Below are positions 1 through 5,002 of a stretch of 7,756 nucleotides of DNA, piece after piece. The position numbers and the translations under genes are program-made. Source of the DNA: Halobacteriaceae archaeon Tc-Br11_E2g27 (GTDB lineage: Archaea > Halobacteriota > Halobacteria > Halobacteriales > Haloarculaceae); contig LKNH01000118.1 of assembly GCA_001564135.1 (NCBI GenBank), forward strand, positions 1 through 7,756, in the 5' to 3' direction. The notes below the pieces were generated by a model. The model searched no databases, was not told where the DNA came from, and worked only from the letters and a program-made list of their open reading frames with translations. The first letter of the stretch is position 1. Each line of letters begins with the position of its first letter.

Positions 1-2
1 CC

Positions 3-53
3 TCAAAGCTCGATAACGAAGTCGACCTCGCAAGCGGCGATAGCTGGCAATAA
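3..53 (+). CDS. Possible 3' end of an upstream gene (partial)
   Basis: Reading from base 3 gives 16 acidic codons ending in TAA at 51-53. Their composition (several D and E, mostly G or C in third position) resembles haloarchaeal coding sequence, so this may be the C-terminus of a gene that starts outside the window. The stretch is too short to recognise a family. Another + frame stops at 14-16, and the third stays open through here into the dehydrogenase gene. The call rests on codon character alone and could be wrong. Confidence 0.3.
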   Translation, partial: SKLDNEVDLASGDSWQ

Positions 54-81
54 CGGGAAAGGCGAAAGATGTCTGCTGGGG

Positions 82-93
82 AAACACTATTGC
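82..93 (+). promoter_or_regulatory. TATA/BRE-like promoter of the acyl-CoA dehydrogenase gene
   Basis: A purine-rich element (GAAAC, 81-85) is followed by CTATTG (87-92), centred about 27 bases before the ATG at 117. This is the spacing expected when transcription begins at or next to the start codon. No Shine-Dalgarno site is seen between the box and the ATG, so the mRNA is probably leaderless. Confidence 0.45.
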
Positions 94-116
94 ACACACT
101 CGTCCAACCGTGAGAT

Positions 117-1274
117 ATGCTCGATTATCTCGCTTTGGAAGAGAGCCTCACCGAAGAAGAGCGGATGATACAGGAGACGGCTCGCGAGTTTGCATCGGAC
201 CTCCGCGACGATATCGCTGACCATTATCACGATGGGACCTTTCCAACTGCTGCCATCGAGCAGATGGGGGAACTCGGATTCTACGCACCACATCTAGACA
301 GCGAGTGGCTTCCGGGGGTAAGCGAACGGGCATACGGACTCGTGATGCAAGAACTGGAGGCCTGTGACTCCGGCGTTCGCTCGATGGCAAGCGTACAGGG
401 TGCGCTTGTGATCTACCCAATTTTCGCTTTTGGCTCGGATGAGCAGAAAGAACGGTGGCTACCCGGATTAGCTAGCGGCGAACTCGTTGGCTGTTTCGGA
501 CTCACGGAACCCGACCATGGCTCCAATCCGGCAGGGATGGAAACGAGTGCGGTCAGCGAGGATGATGGCTACCGGTTGAACGGCTCAAAAACCTGGATAA
601 CAAACTCGCCGATAGCGGATGTTGCTGTCGTCTGGGGACGGACAGACGGTGGCGATGGACCAGTGCGTGGCTTTCTGGTCGAGACCGACCGGGATGGCGT
701 CACGACGAACAAGATTGATGGGAAGCTATCGATGCGAGCATCCATAACGGGTGAGATTGGACTGAACGATGTCTGGGTACCCACAGAAAACGTATTGCCC
801 GCCGTAGAAGGGATGAAAGGCCCGCTCTCCTGTCTCACACAGGCACGATATGGCATTGCCTGGGGAGCGGTTGGTGCAGCGAGAGACTGTTTCGAGACGG
901 CACGCGAGTATGCAACCGAGCGCGACCAGTTTGGCGGACCAATTGCACGATTTCAACTTCAACAGGACAAACTCTCCGAGATGGCGACGCAGATTTCCCT
1001 CGCCCAACTGCTTGCCTACCGGTTGGCTGAATTAAAAGCGGACGGAACGCTGCGTCCACAGCAGGTTTCGATGGCGAAACGAAACAACGTCAGGATGGCA
1101 CGAAATCAGGCACGTATCGCCCGGGAAATGCTCGGCGGGAACGGCATCACGAGCGATTATTCCCCAATGCGCCACCTGGCGAACATGGAAACGGTCTACA
1201 CTTACGAAGGAACGCACGACATTCACTCACTGATTGTTGGTCACGACCTGACCGGTATTGCTGCGTTCGAGTGA
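117..1274 (+). CDS. Acyl-CoA dehydrogenase, glutaryl-CoA dehydrogenase-like
   Basis: This is a complete 385-residue FAD-dependent acyl-CoA dehydrogenase with the usual order: helical N-terminal domain (about 10-125), beta domain (about 127-230) and helical C-terminal domain (about 235-380). The text matches the glutaryl-CoA dehydrogenase branch closely. It has the FAD/substrate signature FGLTEPDHGSNP (127-138), KTWITNSPIAD (158-168), RYGIAWG (244-250), MLGGNGI (338-344) and YEGTHDIH (363-370). By remembered alignment with human GCDH, E364 is the catalytic base, R88 in the DSGVRS motif corresponds to the arginine that binds the substrate carboxylate, and E81 to the nearby glutamate. All three are shifted by the same six residues. 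The likely reaction is FAD-dependent oxidation, probably with decarboxylation, of glutaryl-CoA to crotonyl-CoA in lysine, tryptophan or glutarate breakdown, with electrons passed to ETF. No pathway partner is nearby, so another short dicarboxylyl-CoA or acyl-CoA substrate is possible. The ATG at 117 fits a leaderless start. Confidence 0.93.
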   Translation: MLDYLALEESLTEEERMIQETAREFASDLRDDIADHYHDGTFPTAAIEQMGELGFYAPHLDSEWLPGVSERAYGLVMQELEACDSGVRSMASVQGALVIYPIFAFGSDEQKERWLPGLASGELVGCFGLTEPDHGSNPAGMETSAVSEDDGYRLNGSKTWITNSPIADVAVVWGRTDGGDGPVRGFLVETDRDGVTTNKIDGKLSMRASITGEIGLNDVWVPTENVLPAVEGMKGPLSCLTQARYGIAWGAVGAARDCFETAREYATERDQFGGPIARFQLQQDKLSEMATQISLAQLLAYRLAELKADGTLRPQQVSMAKRNNVRMARNQARIAREMLGGNGITSDYSPMRHLANMETVYTYEGTHDIHSLIVGHDLTGIAAFE

Positions 1275-1315
1275 GAGTAGTTCAGACATCCCATTTTCGT
1301 TACGATTGCCAAAAC

Positions 1316-1325
1316 TGTTAATAGA
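1316..1325 (+). promoter_or_regulatory. TATA-like box ahead of the small ORF at 1352
   Basis: TTAATAGA at 1318-1325 lies about 30 bases before the ATG at 1352, the distance expected for a leaderless archaeal transcript. It supports a real gene there, but A/T-rich octamers are common between genes. Confidence 0.35.
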
Positions 1326-1351
1326 GTAGTTGTTGTATGTTAACTATAGCC

Positions 1352-1456
1352 ATGTCCCCAACAAAGCTCCGTGAGCGCCTCAAAGAATCGGAAGATAGAG
1401 TCGACAGTGAAACGTTCGTCGAAGCGTTGCAGTATATCAGAGACGACGGCAGTTGA
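1352..1456 (+). CDS. Candidate small acidic protein, 34 residues
   Basis: The ORF starts at ATG 1352 and stops at TGA 1454-1456. The peptide begins MSPTKLRERLKESED and ends YIRDDGS. It is highly charged and predicted helical, with acidic residues in excess and codons like those of the neighbours. A TATA-like box lies about 30 bases upstream. The ORF fills the gap between the dehydrogenase and the convergent GNAT gene, ending only 6 bases from the GNAT stop. I do not recognise a family. There is no cysteine, membrane segment or clear DNA-binding motif. It may be one of the many unannotated haloarchaeal small proteins, or it may be chance. Confidence 0.45.
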   Translation: MSPTKLRERLKESEDRVDSETFVEALQYIRDDGS

Positions 1457-1462
1457 CTGGTA

Positions 1463-2188
1463 TCAGAGATACGCCGAATCCCAGCGAGTTGGCTTCCGTG
1501 CGTTACCACAGTTATCGCACTGAATTCGACCCATTGCGTCCATTGCATTCGCGAGGTCGCTGCAGGATGAACACCAGTATCCGTAGATATCAGTTCCGGT
1601 CTCCTCAGTGTATACCATATAGAAAGGCGCTATCGAACCACGTTCGGTATTATTTTTGTTGATGTAGACCGTTTGACCGTCAGTTTCGTACGGTTCGAGC
1701 CCTTCGGTTTCAACTTCAGCGTAGACGTTTTCGAGATACGTCGTCCCATCAATATCCACCTGCTCGGTCCCAACTTTCGACAGTCCTTGCTCAACGTAGA
1801 AGGCGTTCCCACCGGAGTTATCAGCTAGCACACGGCCTTGCAGCGTTGTGATGCCTTGGTCTGTAAGGTGGTCACGAGTTGCCTCAAATAGTTCCACTCC
1901 AAGGTTCTCACCACGGGAATCCGGGTCAACGTGCAGCCAATGCAGTTCGGCAACCGTGTCACCAGTAATAACGCTTTCCGAAAATGCGACGACCTGTCCA
2001 TCGATTTCGCCAACGAGCAATAATGCCTCATCATCCGCGAGTTTCTCTTTGAGCCGGTTCTCATCGTACCATTCCGAAATGGCACCGTTGATTGCCTTCG
2101 GTCCAAGCGTGTACGAGGTAAGGAGCGAACGACGGGCAACATCTCGAATTGCTGGACGGTCACCTTTTGTGGCTTCTCTAATTTCCAT
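1463..2188 (-). CDS. GNAT N-acetyltransferase fused to a C-terminal zinc ribbon
   Basis: This is a 241-residue protein read from the ATG at 2188. Residues 1-160 form a GNAT fold: an N-terminal MEIREAT strand, a core strand leading to HWLHVDPDSRGENLG (83-97), and a late motif with NAFYVEQGL (128-136). This region should bind acetyl-CoA. The pyrophosphate loop reads R92-G-E-N-L-G97, where the first conserved glycine of R-x-x-G-x-G/A is asparagine. Residues from about 165 to 241 form a second domain with C206-S-S-C209 and C224-D-N-C227, a zinc-ribbon pattern ending in RKPTRWDSAYL. I recall this tail as a small haloarchaeal zinc-ribbon family (perhaps DUF5816) that also occurs alone. The upstream extension to 2329 is rejected because it is cysteine- and phenylalanine-rich and unlike the rest. 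A TATA-like box 27 bases before 2188 supports the chosen start. The substrate is unknown; the zinc ribbon may bind a protein or nucleic acid partner. Confidence 0.88.
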   Translation of the reverse strand: MEIREATKGDRPAIRDVARRSLLTSYTLGPKAINGAISEWYDENRLKEKLADDEALLLVGEIDGQVVAFSESVITGDTVAELHWLHVDPDSRGENLGVELFEATRDHLTDQGITTLQGRVLADNSGGNAFYVEQGLSKVGTEQVDIDGTTYLENVYAEVETEGLEPYETDGQTVYINKNNTERGSIAPFYMVYTEETGTDIYGYWCSSCSDLANAMDAMGRIQCDNCGNARKPTRWDSAYL

Positions 2189-2210
2189 ACTGGCTGTTCT
2201 CGGCCCGGCA

Positions 2211-2219
2211 CAATAAAAC
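2211..2219 (-). promoter_or_regulatory. TATA box of the GNAT gene
   Basis: On the minus strand this reads GTTTTATTG, centred about 27 bases before the ATG at 2188. There is no Shine-Dalgarno site in the interval. It supports a leaderless transcript and fixes the GNAT start at 2188 rather than the more upstream in-frame codons. Confidence 0.55.
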
Positions 2220-2313
2220 GTACAGTAAACCTGTCTGAAAGGACACAGCGACACCGTTTGAAAACATAATTCCGGAGGACAGGGAAAAGACAAACAGCTG
2301 GCGTTCCACGATG

Positions 2314-2523
2314 TTATTTCGTTAAACACCTAGTATTCTCTAGGATACCTGCATATACGTCAAGGAAAAGCGCTAAATACGTGAGTTTTATGATATTGGT
2401 GTGTGATAGCAGGACAATCAAGAAGAACACACACGAGACGACAATACTTGTCAACGCGTAGACCAGGCGTACAGAGCGAACGTGAATGCATCCAACAACC
2501 AGCTGTCCACCTTTCGACACCAC
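2314..2523 (-). CDS. Doubtful small two-helix membrane protein
   Basis: A GTG-initiated ORF of 69 residues lies in the gap between GNAT and HD. Two hydrophobic stretches are visible: about residues 18-39, including YALTSIVVSCVFFLIVLL, and about 43-61, around KLTYLALFLDVYAGIL. They are separated by a short polar SHTN turn, so the product could be a membrane hairpin. Against it, codon choice is less G/C-biased than in the neighbours, there is no Shine-Dalgarno site or clear TATA box, and the start is weak. I do not recognise it. It could be a remnant or a chance ORF. Confidence 0.2.
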   Translation of the reverse strand: MVSKGGQLVVGCIHVRSVRLVYALTSIVVSCVFFLIVLLSHTNIIKLTYLALFLDVYAGILENTRCLTK

Positions 2524-2550
2524 AGTGGCTCATCCACACTGTGTTCTTTT
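2521..2550. repeat. 7-bp inverted repeat with T-rich tail (hairpin)
   Basis: CACAGTG (2521-2527) and CACTGTG (2537-2543) are exact reverse complements separated by 9 bases, and TTCTTTT (2544-2550) follows on the plus strand. This resembles an intrinsic terminator or an operator-like dyad. No gene reads into it from the left on the plus strand, so terminator use is unexplained. Its left arm covers the GTG of the doubtful minus-strand ORF. Confidence 0.35.
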
Positions 2551-2598
2551 CGCGTCCATGTGGGCTGACTAGACAACGATGCGAAGTGTAGCGGTTGT

Positions 2599-2632
2599 CG
2601 TAACGCTAAAGAGTTATACAGCCTACGTTACG
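2599..2632 (+). promoter_or_regulatory. Promoter of the HD gene with operator-like inverted repeat
   Basis: TTATACA (2614-2620) is a good archaeal TATA box centred about 23 bases before the ATG at 2639. It is framed by CGTAACG (2599-2605) and CGTTACG (2626-2632), exact reverse complements with centres 27 bases apart. A factor bound to both arms would cover the BRE/TATA region and could repress transcription. The symmetry is visible in the sequence, while the regulatory role is inference. Confidence 0.5.
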
Positions 2633-2638
2633 CATAAC

Positions 2639-2683
2639 ATGAACAACGCACGGAACGTCCGGAGGTGGTGGTGTGGGTGTTGA
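2639..2683 (+). CDS. Leaderless 14-codon upstream mini-ORF (possible leader peptide)
   Basis: ATG at 2639 opens a 14-residue frame, MNNARNVRRWWCGC, that stops with TGA at 2681-2683. The ATG lies where a transcript from the TATA box at 2614-2620 should begin, so a ribosome could start on it without a leader. It runs through the GGAGGTGG Shine-Dalgarno sequence and past the GTG start (2673) of the HD gene, overlapping that gene by 11 bases in another frame. It may couple or attenuate translation of the HD gene. It may also be chance, since part of its sequence is dictated by the ribosome-binding site. Confidence 0.35.
   Translation: MNNARNVRRWWCGC
2661..2668 (+). promoter_or_regulatory. Strong Shine-Dalgarno site deciding the GTG start of the HD gene
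   Basis: GGAGGTGG matches the GGAGGTGA consensus complementary to the archaeal 16S 3' end in seven of eight bases and ends 4 bases before GTG 2673. It is the clearest ribosome-binding site in a window where most first genes appear leaderless, and it supports initiation at GTG rather than at the in-frame ATG 51 bases later. Confidence 0.65.
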
Positions 2684-3353
2684 GATTCGCGAATCACCTG
2701 TCTCCGACGAGGAATATGCGGAAATGGAACAGTTCGTCCGCGATTATTTGACGGCAAGCGTCGCCAACGAAACCGAAGGCGGACGAATGCGCTGGTATCC
2801 GTGGCACTCCGCGGAGTACCGGTTTAACCACATCAGAAACGTCGTCGAGCTATCAGGTGAACTCGCACGAAAGGAAGGAGCAAACGAGGATATCACCAGA
2901 GTCGCTGCTGTCTTTCACGATATCGCAAAGCTGGAAGTAGACCAGGATATCCACGCCGAGGCAGGGGCACGCATCGCCCGAGAGTATCTGGAGACGCGAA
3001 CCGACTATCCGGCCTCGTTTATCGACCAGGTCTGTCGCTCTATCGAGGACCACTCCTATCAGGGTGACGTGACGGATGTGACGCTGGAGACACAGTGTCT
3101 CATCGAAGCGGATATCCTCGATAAGATTGGTGCGAACGGTGCAATCTTGATGTTGCTCCGGATGGGGTATGAAGCACGAAGCCATATGGATGCCGTCGAA
3201 ATGGTCGAGCGCGTCCTTGAACGCGGCGAGGAAGCGAGCAAACGGCTCAAAAGTCAGACAGCACAGGATATCCTCCACCGGCGGCTCAAACGGACGCGCT
3301 GGCTCAAAGAGTGGATTGAACTAGAAATCGCAGACGTTGAGTCGGACTGGTAA
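2673..3353 (+). CDS. HD-domain metal-dependent phosphohydrolase
   Basis: This 226-residue cytoplasmic protein carries a full HD signature: H53 in RFNHIRNV, the H82-D83 pair in FHDIAK, H94 in the DIHAEAG helix, H127 in EDHSY and D147 in EADILDKIG. These residues would bind one or two divalent metals and hydrolyse a phosphomonoester or phosphodiester. The spacing resembles small HD hydrolases such as the YedJ/uncharacterised HDIG-like group, and I cannot name the substrate. The C-terminal third (about 155-226) is helical and charged, without a recognised domain. The start is GTG 2673, chosen for the adjacent Shine-Dalgarno sequence. The gene is monocistronic and ends 20 bases from the convergent LysE-family gene. 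Nucleotide or (p)ppGpp-like substrates are possible but unsupported here. Confidence 0.85.
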   Translation: MGVEIRESPVSDEEYAEMEQFVRDYLTASVANETEGGRMRWYPWHSAEYRFNHIRNVVELSGELARKEGANEDITRVAAVFHDIAKLEVDQDIHAEAGARIAREYLETRTDYPASFIDQVCRSIEDHSYQGDVTDVTLETQCLIEADILDKIGANGAILMLLRMGYEARSHMDAVEMVERVLERGEEASKRLKSQTAQDILHRRLKRTRWLKEWIELEIADVESDW

Positions 3354-3373
3354 CCGGATTCCGACCCAAGCGC

Positions 3374-4054
3374 TCAGAGTAACGTCGTTAGCCCGTCCCA
3401 GAGGAAGATAACTCCAAAGCCGGCAAGCACGACAGCACTCCCAGCTGCGACTACCGGTGCCAGCGAGTCGACACGGTTGCCGGCCGCAACAAGTGCCGCT
3501 GGAAACGAGAGAATCCAGAACGCGATGCCGCCGAATAACCCGCTGAGCAGTGCAACGCTTCCAGTCTGGACGACCACCATGCCGGCAAGTTCATCGCCGA
3601 TGCCTGGCAGGACTGCAAGCACATCAAGCTGTCCTGACGTGAGCAACCCAACACCGACGGTCAGCCAGAACAGCAGTTGATACGGGTTTGTCAGCCCGAG
3701 CACGAAGGCTTTCAAAAATCCGTAACTCTCGGTGCTATCATCGGTTGCCCGAAGCGTCTCAGTCACGCTGTCGGCTGCATCACGTGCAAAATAAAGCATC
3801 AACAATCCACCGACAGTAACCATCAGGGCTCTCAGGGTCGGCGCACGCTCGATAACCGTGACTAACCCAGCAAGCGCCAGCAAAAAGAATACAACGTCGG
3901 CAATCATCGCACCAAGGCCGGCCCGAACCCCTGCGCTCCAGCCACGGACGACGCTCTCTTCGGCAATAATGGCGTTCATTGGGCCGGGCGGAGCAGCAAG
4001 TGCCAACCCAAAGAGCACGCCCGCACCGACGGTCGCAACGAACTCGACTCCCAT
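3374..4054 (-). CDS. LysE/RhtB-family amino-acid exporter
   Basis: This is a 226-residue integral membrane protein with about six hydrophobic segments, near residues 5-25, 44-68, 75-92, 113-138, 158-185 and 196-220. LysE family hallmarks are the N-terminal APPGPMNAII (21-30), the GLGAMIADVVFF stretch (46-57) with its conserved acidic residue in the second helix, and GLTNPYQLLFW (120-130) opening the fourth helix. Length is normal for the family, about 200-230. Members export amino acids or related solutes with the ion gradient; the substrate cannot be read from sequence. The upstream extension to 4165 (HRYHTASG and so on) is polar and non-family, so the ATG at 4054 is preferred. No clear TATA box or Shine-Dalgarno site was found. 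The gene is divergent from the glutaredoxin operon across a 99-base gap. Confidence 0.88.
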   Translation of the reverse strand: MGVEFVATVGAGVLFGLALAAPPGPMNAIIAEESVVRGWSAGVRAGLGAMIADVVFFLLALAGLVTVIERAPTLRALMVTVGGLLMLYFARDAADSVTETLRATDDSTESYGFLKAFVLGLTNPYQLLFWLTVGVGLLTSGQLDVLAVLPGIGDELAGMVVVQTGSVALLSGLFGGIAFWILSFPAALVAAGNRVDSLAPVVAAGSAVVLAGFGVIFLWDGLTTLL

Positions 4055-4117
4055 CCATCCAGTTATTTTCCTTCCAGCGTGAAAGCTTGTTCCACTTGCG
4101 GTATGGTATCGGTGACA

Positions 4118-4129
4118 CGAAACTATTAC
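4118..4129 (+). promoter_or_regulatory. BRE/TATA-like promoter of the redox-tsaC operon
   Basis: CGAAAC (4119-4124), a purine-rich BRE-like element, runs into ACTATTA (4122-4128), centred about 28 bases before the ATG at 4154. No Shine-Dalgarno site separates box and start, which is consistent with a leaderless mRNA for the three-gene operon. Confidence 0.5.
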
Positions 4130-4153
4130 CGGCTGACTCCCCTTACTAATGAT

Positions 4154-4468
4154 ATGAGCGACCACGCGATTACACTGTACCGGTTACAGGCCTGTCCATT
4201 CTGTGAACGGGTTGTCAGACGGTTACGAGAGTACGGCCTCGACTATGACTCCCGGTTCGTCGAACCGCTCCACTCGCGCCGAAATGTCGTCAAGCGTGAA
4301 AGCGGTGTCAGAACAGTCCCGGTTATCGTTGACGAACGAACAGGGATCACGATAGCTGAAAGCGCAAACATCGTCGAGTACCTAGATGGAACCTACGGCC
4401 CGGGCGGCGAGTACGAACAGGAAGCACGTGGGACGCCAGCCGACCTCACTGCCGGGGGTGGTGCATAG
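4154..4468 (+). CDS. Glutaredoxin / GST N-terminal-like thiol protein with CPFC motif
   Basis: This is a 104-residue thioredoxin-fold protein. An N-terminal beta strand (ITLYRLQA) leads to the redox motif C14-P-F-C17. The cis-proline element T54-V-P56 follows, then the ES pair (E69-S70) typical of glutaredoxins and GST N-terminal domains, and SANIVEYLDG. The tail (about 82-104) is Gly/Ala-rich and probably disordered. It should exchange disulphides or form mixed disulphides with a small thiol; haloarchaea are known for gamma-glutamylcysteine rather than glutathione. ATG 4154 is chosen because upstream codons to 4079 lack family similarity and a TATA box fits this start. Its TAG stop touches the ATG of the next gene with no gap, so the two are almost certainly cotranscribed. 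The stand-alone size argues against a full GST. Confidence 0.87.
   Translation: MSDHAITLYRLQACPFCERVVRRLREYGLDYDSRFVEPLHSRRNVVKRESGVRTVPVIVDERTGITIAESANIVEYLDGTYGPGGEYEQEARGTPADLTAGGGA
4453..4460 (+). promoter_or_regulatory. Internal ribosome-binding site for the redoxin gene
   Basis: GGGGGTGG, close to the GGAGGTGA consensus, lies inside the end of the glutaredoxin gene, 8 bases before ATG 4469. It also encodes the Gly-rich tail, so its presence may partly reflect coding sequence. Confidence 0.4.
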
Positions 4469-5002
4469 ATGGACCTCGAATTTGATGTAGTTGAACTCGG
4501 GCCGACTGACCACCCTGGAGCTGGAGAGACGGTTCCAGAGTTTACCCGACCACTGGTCTCTGCAGAGTACTGGGAGGACACCGCCCTGTCCTCGCTCTAT
4601 GAAGACGGTCCGCTGTTGCTTGTGTTCCACTCGATGATTGGTGCGTTCCCGGCAACGTATATCTGGCAGGAACTGCAAGAGCGCGAGATTCCAGACCAGA
4701 TTGACTCCGTCGGGTTGTCGATAGCAACGCCGTATGCACACGCCGAGTTTATTCGAGAACGAAATCTCGACGAACAGGGGGTTCGATTTTTCGCTGACCC
4801 AGCGAACACGGTCGCCGCTGAGTATAACATCGAGATGGACCTCGACGGCATGACCGGTATCTCCGAGCCACGGCCTGCAACGTTCGTCATCGACATGGAT
4901 GGGAACATCACGTACGCCTGGGTTGGAGAGACTGTTCCCGCATTTCCTGACTATGATGCACTCGAAGCCGCCGTCGAAACAGTGACACAAACCGATGACT
5001 GA
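4469..5002 (+). CDS. Redoxin (AhpC/TSA-like) protein without cysteine
   Basis: This 177-residue protein has a peroxiredoxin/thioredoxin-like layout: VPEFTRPLV (22-30) as the typical opening strand, GPLLLVFHSMIGAFPATYIW (47-66) where the peroxidatic loop should be, VGLSIATPYAH (81-91), FFADPANTVAAEYNI (107-121) and RPATFVIDMDGNITYAW (135-151). The fold is convincing, but the whole protein contains no cysteine. The peroxidatic Cys of the P-x-x-x-T-x-x-C motif is absent, so it cannot work as an ordinary peroxiredoxin. I recall haloarchaeal relatives with a similar Cys-less loop, which suggests a conserved non-peroxidase role and not a recent mutation. It abuts the CPFC protein upstream and overlaps tsaC by 8 bases. 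A binding, chaperone-like or partner role to the upstream thiol protein is inference. Confidence 0.8.
   Translation: MDLEFDVVELGPTDHPGAGETVPEFTRPLVSAEYWEDTALSSLYEDGPLLLVFHSMIGAFPATYIWQELQEREIPDQIDSVGLSIATPYAHAEFIRERNLDEQGVRFFADPANTVAAEYNIEMDLDGMTGISEPRPATFVIDMDGNITYAWVGETVPAFPDYDALEAAVETVTQTDD

Larger units (their letters stand above)
2189..2638. other. Intergenic region without a confident gene
   Basis: This 450-base stretch between the divergent GNAT and HD genes is more A/T-rich and less codon-like than its flanks. It contains the GNAT TATA box (2211-2219), a small CCTAG/CTAGG inverted repeat (2329-2344), a doubtful minus-strand ORF with two hydrophobic stretches (2314-2523), a 7-bp hairpin followed by a T-rich run (2521-2550), and the TATA box with flanking repeats of the HD gene (2599-2632). 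I see no tRNA, IS end or CRISPR repeat. It may be unconstrained, an eroded gene, or hold a small RNA. Confidence 0.6.

Noticed and set aside
1848..2216. 122-residue plus-strand ORF opposite the GNAT gene
   Set aside because: Ser-rich shadow frame overlapping a confident GNAT domain and its promoter; no motif.
2189..2329. N-terminal extension of the GNAT protein
   Set aside because: The added 47 residues are Cys/Phe/Pro-rich and would be translated from across the TATA box that fits a leaderless start at 2188.
2329..2344. CCTAG/CTAGG inverted repeat with 6-base loop
   Set aside because: Five-base arms in A/T-rich DNA are expected by chance, and no T-run or known site accompanies them.
2399..2434. 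GTGTGTG and CACACAC inverted pair
   Set aside because: Simple alternating low-complexity sequence; the pairing is not specific.
2403..2591. 62-residue plus-strand ORF in the GNAT-HD gap
   Set aside because: Basic, Arg/Gln-rich composition unlike haloarchaeal proteins, GTG start without promoter or ribosome site, no family resemblance.
4055..4165. N-terminal extension of the LysE-family protein
   Set aside because: It is polar and lacks family similarity; the usual short N-terminus before the first helix begins at 4054.
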